Source: Symbiodinium kawagutii (Eukaryota; Sar; Dinophyceae; Suessiales; Symbiodiniaceae). Taken from it: a stretch of 64,000 nucleotides of DNA. Under the pieces are notes generated by a model. That model did not search any database and was not told the origin of the DNA. It saw nothing but the letters and a program-made list of their open reading frames with translations. Below, piece by piece: positions 12,401-22,869 of the stretch; position 1 is the first letter of the stretch; each line of letters begins with the position of its first letter. The position numbers were made by a program, and so were the translations under genes. Location: positions 174,930 to 238,929 of the forward strand of contig VSDK01024180.1 in NCBI GenBank assembly GCA_009767595.1, read 5' to 3'.

Positions 12401-15400
12401 ACAAGCGGCGAAGCGCCAGAAGGAAGGCATTAAAGAGGAAAAAGTGGAGGCGGGGCAGGCCATTGCCAGGGGCAGCCCTCCAACTTCCATGGGTCCCCAT
12501 TTTTTTGAATTTGATGAGCTGATTGACTGTGTGCTATTACCCGCTAGCTATAAACCAGGGGCCCCCAAAACTTTCAAAAAATGGAAGTGTTTTTGCCTCC
12601 AAAATATGGCGTACGCCTTATGACAATGATGAGGTTTTAAAGGTCAAAGGGTGATTACTTTTTTTGTCGGCTCGAGACAGAGATGTTGCTTTGCAGATGG
12701 GTGTACATTTCGGTTTCCGAATAATACCGTGACCAGATGGGTGCCCTTGCCCATCATTAACCTTGAACCAAGCCTTGCTTCCTCGGGTCCACAGTATAAC
12801 TGTGGGGCTGCACCCGGAGGTCAAAAAAGAAGAGGTGAAGGAGGAAAAGAAGGCTGGGACGAGCCGTGGGGAAGGAAGCTGTCAGTAGATTTAGCGGTGG
12901 ATCTGAGTGGTTAGTGGATCTACCAGTGGATAACCGTGGCATAACTATGATTGATAATGGTTGGAAATGAGGGAGAATAAGCAACAATAAAAGTTAAACA
13001 ACGTTAAACAACTATGGTGGTTTCTCAGAACAGGGGACCCCCCAAGGCATGGTTGGTTTATGAATGACTAAACATGGATGATAACTGGGGGCACCCCTAT
13101 GACTTGAGAAACACACCTTTCTGCGGTTAGTCGATAGTTAGCAGTGGGAGATCCATATCTACAAGCCATCCTCAATTTTGCCATAGCTAGGTGGTAGCCT
13201 AATTGCCATCAACTATGATTGATCTCCAATTCAGATTCAGTCGTCATTTCGTGGTTTGAACTGGCTACCCTTCGGTATAGATGTTCACATTGTGATTTTG
13301 GGGCCCCAAGATATAGCTTGAAGAATCATGTATGGCAGATCACAAAGAAGCCACCTATGTTTCGAAGCATGGCGATAAATTATCAGCTACATTGGAGGTC
13401 AGCGTCCCCTCTGAGCAACCGGTGACATGGGCCATGGCTCCAAAGGTTAGAATCTACCATACAGGGTCCTTTGCCATAGTGCAGATGGTAAACATCCGTG
13501 GTCCTTGCGGAATTCCCGTTGCCCCTCATGCCCATTGGCCGAGCTGACAGCTGGCCAACTCGGTCAAACACTGCAGTGGCAATGTGTTGAGCTCATCCAC
13601 GTTCAACAAGTTGGAACCGAGTCACATTTTCAACCAGCTTTCCTGAGACAAGGCGTACACATCGGAAATTTAAGATCTACATACATCGTGTTACAAAATA
13701 TGGTCGAAAAAATGTATCCAATGGTCAAGAAAGCTTTTCCCGGAGATTCTGCATGCATTTTGCATGCATTGTTTCTTTGTTTTTTCCCCGATGGATGTGG
13801 TTCCAAAGGTTGCTAGGAATTGCCCGGTGATGATCCAACAGAAAAATGGTGCGCACTTAAATCAACCATGGTGGATGATCCAGCTAGAAGCTGATTACAG
13901 AGGGTAACATAGGATAACCATCAATTATCAACCATTGATATACGTCTATCAAGAGCCATTACCATCCACCATTAGTCATTCACCATCATGAAGGATTTGT
14001 TCAATCATTCAATCAACCTGCTATTCACCACGAATTGATTATAAATTATAAAGTATCACTCATCAAGCATCTATTCACCATAAATCATTCCCCGTCTATT
14101 CATCATCTATTCACCATCAATCAGCTATTCTCCATGAATGGATAATTCACCATCTATTCACTATCAATTCACCATTCATTCAATGGAGAAATTCATCTAT
14201 TCACCATCTATTCACCATCAATCATGAATTTCTCCATGAATTTCACCATTTCTGAATAGCTCCAGCCAGCTCACTCCTTTCACCCTCGCTGCCGCTGCCA
14301 GGCCCGAAAGGCTTCGTACTTTGACGATGCCGGGGACGAAAAGTACAGCACCTTGCCTGTCCCGTCGGGGGACGGCGGTTGAACTGATGCTTCATGATGC
14401 TTCACCGCTTAAAGTCAAAAGGGATTATCACCAACATTCACCAACAAGGCTGGTTCATGCTTAGAAATGGGTGATCCAGCTGTTACTCATGCAACCCCTT
14501 GATGGTAAATCCCCAGCTATTGCTGAACTCATGGTGGTTTAGTGATACGGATCTACCTTCAGCAGTATTGAAATTGCTCATGTGTGTGGCCATCATTGCC
14601 GAAGCCATTCTTCCTGGGGGTTCTCCGCCATCACCAAGCCTCACGCAAGAATCCGCAAGAATCTGGTGATTGTAGAAGTTACTTCGTCCATTTTGAGCAA
14701 CGCAGGGGCTCGGAAAATCGACCCAAGGGTGCAGCAGTGTGCCAGGGAGTAATTGTACAAGGTGGGGCCCCCAAACGTTACAGTACAACTTGGTTTATGT
14801 ATTTTTCACTTCTAGTTATATCTGCCATTTGCATCCATTTGCCTCGTAGTTTCCCTAGTTCAAGCCGCCAACTTCAATGCAGCTGCAAGTTCGGAGAGCT
14901 ATCAGCTGCCAGCCTCTCAGTTCGCATGCTATTTGCAGCACTTTGGAGCTTCCATGGTAGTTCCCTCGTAGTTCTCAGCCGGGGGCCCGACCAGATATCG
15001 AGCGCAGCGCTCGGCGGCTCGCAGGGGAACACCCGAGCCGAGGACAGGCGCCTGAGCGCCAATTGGACCTGGATGAGATCGAAGTGGAGGCGAGGCCGCG
15101 CCGGGGAAATGCGGACCATTGGAGGGGTGAAAAGTGGTGAAGTGGTCGTGATTTTTAGGGCTTGATCATGGTGATTTATAGTGATTTATAGGGATGTTAA
15201 GCATGAAAAATGGTGACTTTATAGTGATTTCTAGTGATTGATCATGCAAAAATGGTAAGTTTACGGTGGTTTAGAGTGGTTCATCATGTTGAAAAGTGCC
15301 TCATAGTGGCTCATACTCGAAAAGGAGCCGGTCAATAGTGATGTATGCGGTGGTCCATAGGTGTTCACAATGCTTCAGTGTTTTGTTCGCCGGCCAGCGG

Positions 15401-18400
15401 CCATATAGTTGGAAATGATGCTTCATAGTGGTTCATGATACTTAGTAGTGGTGAATCAGCTAGTTAATCATATTATATAGTCATGCTTAGTGATGGTTGC
15501 TAACAACAATGTGAGCAATCTCAACAGCAATGAGTGAATCACCTCGTCAGCATACACCTGCATACAAGCATCTGTCTGTCTGGGGGCCCGTGCATGTTCA
15601 GTGGCCCGTGCATGTTCAATGGCAAAAAACACTATGCGTGGTACAATTAAATTAAGCACACACACACATGAACATATGTGGCACATGCAGCTCATCCAAG
15701 AACTTTTCAGCTTTTCGTGGATAAGTGGCCGTCGCACACCATGGTCACGATGGTCACATGGTCTAGACCGATGAGTGTTTCACTGTCAAAGTTGTACTGA
15801 AGTGATAAATCATATAGTATATCACATGGTCCATCATATAGGTTTGTTTTAGTTGTTGTACTTTGGACACATGCACATTTGAAAATCCGCGATTTCCCTC
15901 AAACCATCCAGGCCAAGCCCAACCAACATTCAACATTCTTGGAAAATCAAAGTTTGGAGGCAAAAATTGACGAAGGGTGCGCCAAAGGTTCCAGAAAGAC
16001 GAGCCTGCAGCAATGGGCTGAAATCATGCACTGATCATTTACCTATGTTGTAACATCGTTTCTTCAAAACCTTTTCCCGGAACGGGTGCTGCTCACTTCC
16101 CCCTTGTGTCGCAATGTGTCTTCAAGATGTTTCATTCAACATGTATCTTGGGGATAGTTAGTACGTGGCCCGTGGGTTGGTGTACCCCCCAGCAAGAGCC
16201 GGGCGCAACTTAAGGGGATGAAGTTAACCACCATTAACCTTAAAGCTGGCTTCTTAGTCATCTAATCATCCTTCATTTAGCTATTTAACCTTACAATCCG
16301 CTGTGGAATGATCCGAAGCCTTGCAAATTCCTTTGGGCGAAAGGCCGCTGTTAATGTTACGGTCAAAGAGTTATTTTGGGGATGTGAAGTTTGGACGCCC
16401 TACAATACATGCAAATTTTGTGTGACTCCATCTTATCACATTCGATATCATCTTATATGATTTAGAGTATCTATAAATAGTAGATCGTATTTAAATCATA
16501 TATTTATGTCCCCATAGTTCATCTAGAATTCCCTTGTAAGTGCGCTTTATTCAATCCATGTAACGGATTATGGGGGTAATTCTCTCAACTTGCCTTGCAA
16601 GAAGCACACTCCCATTCACACACATGGAGCTATTACTGCTGCGCAGGTAGCTGACAACATCGACTTGTCATTTTTTCTTTGCACGTGATATTCGTCCAGG
16701 GATCATACTCGATAAGATGCAATAATATCAAATAGCAATTCATGGCAAATAAGCATCATTAAAAACCATATATTTCTACTACTGACCGCCATTGGCTCAA
16801 GCTCATTTCTGTTTGTGTGCTGCATCCTGGTCATGATGTCCACTGCCAGCGGCTATGTGGAGGCACTGGGAAGTGGCTCTGAGCTCATTGATCTTCATGT
16901 GCAATGCCTGAGTGGTGAAGGATGCACCTTGACGCAGCTCAGCGGCTGCTCTTTGGGCCGTGTAGTGCACCAGATGGCCTGCGAACAACTTCCACCAAAG
17001 AAGGGCTCCCGGCTCACCTTGTTTCATAATCAATCGCCGCTGCAGCTGCACCAAACCCTGCAAGAGCAGGGCATTGTGGGCGCGGTTGCCACAATCAGTT
17101 GCGTTGTTGTTCAGGCTGATCTGTTTGCTGCATGGCGTTGCTTGCGAGGACTCCCGGTGGATCAAGAGCTCGCGTTGGAAGGAGTGACCGGCATTACTGC
17201 TACATGGTTTCAGGGGCAAGATCCCTTGGAAGAAATTATTGAACAACTGACCTTACCCAGCAGCCTTGAGAAACTGCAGTTTGGGCATTGGTTCAACCAG
17301 AGTCTGGACGGAGTGACGTTGCCAAGCAGCCTTCGGAGCCTGACATTTGGCGAGGAATTCAACGAGAGTTTGGACAGAGTGACATTGCCAAGCAGCCTTC
17401 AGAGCCTGACATTTGGCAAAAGGTTCAACCAGAGTTTGGATCGAGTGAGCTTCCCAAGCACCCTTCAAAGTCTTTCACTTGGCTATGATTTCAACCAGAG
17501 TTTGGACCGAATTTCCTGGCCCAGTTGTTTGCGAAAATTGTCTCTGAGCGATATGTTCAACCAAAGTGTGGACGGAGTGACCTTTCCAAGCAGTCTTCAG
17601 AGTCTTTCGCTGGGCCGTTATTTCAACCAGAGTTTGGACGGAGTTACTTTTCCAAGCAGCCTTGAGAGCCTGACATGTGGTCACGACTTCAAACACAGTT
17701 TGGAGCGAATTACCTGGCCCAGCTGTCTGCAAAGCCTGTCTTTGGGCGATGCGTTCAACCAGAGTTTGGACCGAGTGACTTTCCCAAGCAGTCTTCAAAG
17801 CCTGTCATTTGGCAATTGGTTCATGCACAGTTTGGACCGAGTGTCCTTCCCGAACAGCATTCAGAGTCTGAAATTCGACGGAATGTTCAACCAGAGTTTG
17901 GACGGAGCCACCTTCCCAAGTAGCCTTCAGAGCCTGACACTTGGCTATTATTTTAATCAGAGTTTGGACCGAGTGACCTTTCCAAGCCACCTTCAGAGTT
18001 TGACGCTTGGCGGAGAGTTCAACAGGAGTTTAGACCGAGTGACCTTCCCAAGCAGCCTTCGCAGTCTGTCGTTTGGCGGTCACTTCAATCAAAGCTTGGA
18101 CAGAGTGATCTTCCCAAGTAGCCTTCAGATTTTGACACTTGGCTCTGCATTTGACCAAAGCTTGGCTTCAGTGACGTTCCCAAGCAACCTTCAGAGTCTA
18201 TCACTTGGCGGAGGGTCCAACCAGGGTTTTGACCAAGTGACCTTCCCAAGCAACCTTCAGAGCCTGACATTTGGCTTTGGATTGACCCTGCGGTTGCTGG
18301 GAGTGACGTTCCCATGCAGCCTTCAGAGCCTGACATTGAGCTCTACCTTCTCTTTTAGTTTGGACGGAGTGACCTTCCCAGGCAGCCTTCAGAACCTGAA

Positions 18401-21400
18401 GCTTGGCGGCGGGTTCAACGAGAGTCTGGACAGGGTGATCTTTCCAAACAGCCTTCAGAGCCTGACACTTGGCCCTTGGTTCAACCAGAGTTTGGAGGGA
18501 GCGACCTTCCCAAGCAGCCTTGAGAGCCTGATACTTGGTCGAGATTTCAATCAGAGTTTGGAGCGAATCACCTGGCCCAGCGGTTTGCAAACCCTATTTT
18601 TAAGTGATGGGTTCAACCAGAGTTTGGATGCGGTAACCTTTCCGAACAGCCTTCAGCGCATCACGTTTGGCTCCAGGTTCAACCAGAGTTTGGAGCGAGT
18701 TTCTTTTCCAGGCAGCCTTCGAAGCCTCGCGTTTGACGAAGATTTCAAGCAAAGTTGGGACCGAGTGAATCTGACAGGTCTTGAAAGTCTTTATTTGGAA
18801 GGTCTCAAAGTTGAACTTTGACTATGACCTGCCGTGTGCGGCCGCCCCGTCGCAAGATCACAATCAACAATCACAATCAATTGTACTGATTACATTGATT
18901 ACATTTATTTGGTTGTTTGCCAAGTTGTTCCTAATAGTTTTTGCTGACGATATCCAGTTTTTCTATTGTAAATATGTTGCCTGCATGTTGTGAAAAGCTA
19001 TGTTCGGTTCTTGCTTACAGTAGCACATGGTTTAAGATACAATTCTGTATGTGTGTTTGCTTTTACCATATCTGAATACACAGGCGGAAATCACAAGAGA
19101 AACCGCTTCAGGATTGATTGGCATTGCCCTAGCTGGACCCAATCGCAAATAGTTGCAGTTGGTCCTGTCAAAAGGTTCTACTGCTGTGATGCTGTCGTGG
19201 AAGCGCTTCGGCAATTAGCAATTGAAACCCGAATGGTGGGGGAAACCATGGTTGTTTCACCAGCCGCCATCCAGCCGCCCAATCATGTTTTGCCGATGTG
19301 TTTTTCCAATAATTGCTTCATACCTACCCCTTCGAAACGTCACAATTAATGCTAGTTCCGGCGGAATTTCTTCAAGTGCGCTAATTGTGTTGCTCTTGGC
19401 ATTTGTTCCGTTTTCCAGTTTTTTGCAGAAATATAAGATATCAGAAGTGTATTTTCCCGGGAAATGCGCATAAATTACTGGGATAAAAGCGGACATCCCC
19501 AGTTGTCAACTCACAAATGAGCGTTGTTCAGTTCAAGTGAGCGTAAATGTTCAATCTGCGCGTGAATGCAACCAAAAAATGCTATGAGCAGAAAACAGTG
19601 CTTAGCCAAGGTCCAGATATTGGTCTGGGGTATCCAAAAGTGCTGGTACCCCCTGAGCATCCCCATCGCTGGTCATTTGAGCGAAACAAACCAGCTGCAG
19701 GGGCACACCGGACCATGGAAAGTCACAGATTTTGTCCCAGCAACTGGTCAAGCTGAACAGTGCCCACCAACTGCGCTTCGCAGCTAGCCATGGCTTCACA
19801 TACCTGCAGCTCAGCTGGTTTAGAGACGGGGACCCACTTTAAAGCAAGCATTACACTGTGATTCAGGGTGAGCGACAACACAATGATACCTGTATATGAC
19901 ATTTTTTGGTATGAGAACATGCTTATCTATCATGAAAAAGAATGAACCGTTATGAACCTGTAGTTGGTGGTACATTTCCGGAGGGCCAACCCGACACCTG
20001 CCAATTCTCCAAGCACTGTTTGGGATTAGCGTTGCCAGAATTGAACATACAACCATGCAGCAAAGCGAGCGATTTGCCCTGCCTATGTTGGTTTTTAATC
20101 ACACTGTTCGCAAACGGACACAAATTATACAACAGCTTATCCCAGAAACCTTCAGTAGTGCCAGTGGGTGAACCCCCCGAATAGCGACACTAGTAGTTCA
20201 CATCCCAAGTGCTTTCCTGTTCAGTTCGGGATCGCCAGAGGTGGCCAACAGCGACCAATTATATCACCATTGCTAAACGCAACCTCTATGAAGCACCACG
20301 AGTGGCTACCAATGATCATTGCAAGGTGGGCATGCCGGTTCGTGACCGTAGGTTACAACTACAGGCCAAGTAGGTATATGCCGCTATAGTTCAATTCCAT
20401 CCTAGTCAACAAATCCCAACTATTATAGTCTCATGGCTTCCCAACTGGTGCTTGGTAGTTAAATTGCTTAGCAATTATGCTTTTCCAAGCATAATAATAG
20501 GGGCTTAAGTACTACTCAACTGAAATAGCTTTCCAAGCACAATAGTATAGATTCCAAGATCCTGTGGCGAAGTGAGTCCAATAGTGACATGGCACGTCCC
20601 GGGCAAAACCGCTGGATGTCTTGGCAACAAAAATATTCATAATAAATACCTAGTTTAGTAGTAATAACCCAGATGCTCCATGGAGCTGGCATATTTACCT
20701 ACATTTGGGCTGTTTTATAGGTAAATGTAGCTAAATATACTATACATGGAGCACCTGGGTAATGGCTTAGCCATTATGCCAACCCACTTCCGCCCCTGGC
20801 CCTCCACCTCGGTGGTGCAGGAGTCGACGTTGGAGCCGGGCCAGTTCCACAAACCCACCGGCCGTTTCGAAGCGGCCAAGCGCTTCAAGGGCGCGAGCAC
20901 CTTGGCGTCGCACCATGGGATCACCATGGCTACCAAGGCCCAGCTGACACGAAAGGATACATGGAAACTGCCATGAATGATGAATGGTGCGAAAGTGGCC
21001 ACTTTCCTGGATATTAACCATCAATAATGGCTAATGATGACCAACCAAATCAAAGGGAAAACAATGGTTAATGATAGGGGAACCAGGGGTACAGGGTTTT
21101 GACCCACAGCCATATTCCTGGATATTGTTTGAAGTTGTTATCGACTATCAGCTACGAACCATAGCTGTTATCACGCATCGCTACTAGCCAACCATGAACC
21201 GCTATTATCAGCCACTATCACCCATTACTGTGCAAATGTAACCATATCCGAAACCCATATGAGGATTCACGGCTAGCTGGTGTGGTTTGTTGCTGGGTCT
21301 GATGTGAGTCTTGATGGGAAAGATGAACGGATGGATTTTGATCATGGGCAGGTTTCGCTGACATTTTGGGAGCGGTGTGGATGCCACAGAAGCCCTGGCA

Positions 21401-22717
21401 CAACCAGTCCCAGGTCACATTCATGCAGGTCACATGAGTCACGTGAAACGTCCTGGCCCTGCCCAGGGAAGAACTGGGTCTTCAAGTTAGGCGACCTGGG
21501 CTTAGGGTACTACGAGGCGCGCCTGGAAATGATGAAATGGTTTGGCTGGGCGGCTTGTTATGCACAAATCCGAATGGATCAACTGGTTGGCTTGGGTGGT
21601 TTGGGTTGTCTTTGGTTGGTTGGCTGCTTGGTTTGGTGGGTTGATTAGGTACTTGGTCAGGTTTCAAGCTGTTTCAAGCTGTGATGATTTTTGGAGACCA
21701 ACGACTCGAATGGTGTGGGTTCCCATGCTGCTTCGCCCTTCACCAGCCATCCTTCACCTCGAAACAAGTCACCACCCGGTTGACCGGTTGATGACATGGG
21801 GCGCAGTGCCGCATCCTGGCGCAGCTTCGTTTCACCCCCTGTGCCAGGAAGTGCCACCCCGGAAGAAGGTGGAGGAACCGTCAGCCGTGGAGAAAGATCC
21901 ACGGAAGAGGAAGGCACCCAGAGCTGCCAGCAGCAGTGGACCGCAAGGCATGGGCAATCCAGGCACCTTGGCTCCACGTGGGGGTACGACTGGTGAGGGA
22001 TGCAACCCAGCAGGTGCAAAAGATCTGTGCTTAAATACGCCACCTATTGATGTATGTTTCGATGATTCTTGGGCGTAAGCTGGTGCAAATAGTGATGATT
22101 ACCAACTGTATGATACACAAGTGAACCCAAACATGAGTGATGAATAGTGGTGATTACTGTGTTTGTGGCTCTTTTGGTGGAGGGTCTCATGACTAGAGGT
22201 TTGAACTGAGCAAGTACTACTTGGTGGTAGGCAGTGCAGGATGCAGCTTAAGCATTGGCGGTTGATCCCCGTGGCACCAATTCCAGGCACAACGTACCAT
22301 TAGTGGATTTCCACACAGAAGGAGGTGATCCGTAGAAATTTCAAGCCACTTGTTTTATGTTCGCATTTGTGATCACCTTGACATTTCAAACAAAAAGCTT
22401 AACTCGTTGGTGTTAAACATTCACCAGCAACAAATAAAAGGTTGATTGACTACTGCAACAGCTTTGAAAGGGGTGGTTCAACATGGTTTAACCACCAACC
22501 AGTTGGGCTGTTGATGGAAGCATTTTGCAGCCCAAAGTTTTGAGACCCCGCGTGGTCCTCAGCTTGACGGCTTGGGACCCTGAGGCAATGACGCGTACGA
22601 CGAGCTGTTCCCGAACGCCATGATGGGTGGAGCCATGATGACCACCCACAGCGATGACAGCGACGACGACGATGACAAGAAGATGCTGGGCGGAATGGAG
22701 GGCATCGGGTATGCCGA

Positions 22718-22765
<48 letters not shown>

Positions 22766-22826
22766 CTGATGCTGATGATGATGATGATGCTGATGCTGAT
22801 GATGATGATGATGCTGATGCTGCTGC

Positions 22827-22869
<43 letters not shown>

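Noticed and set aside
17253..18590. Long antisense and shifted frames across the LRR gene
   Set aside because: They are periodic shadows of the 66-bp coding repeats.
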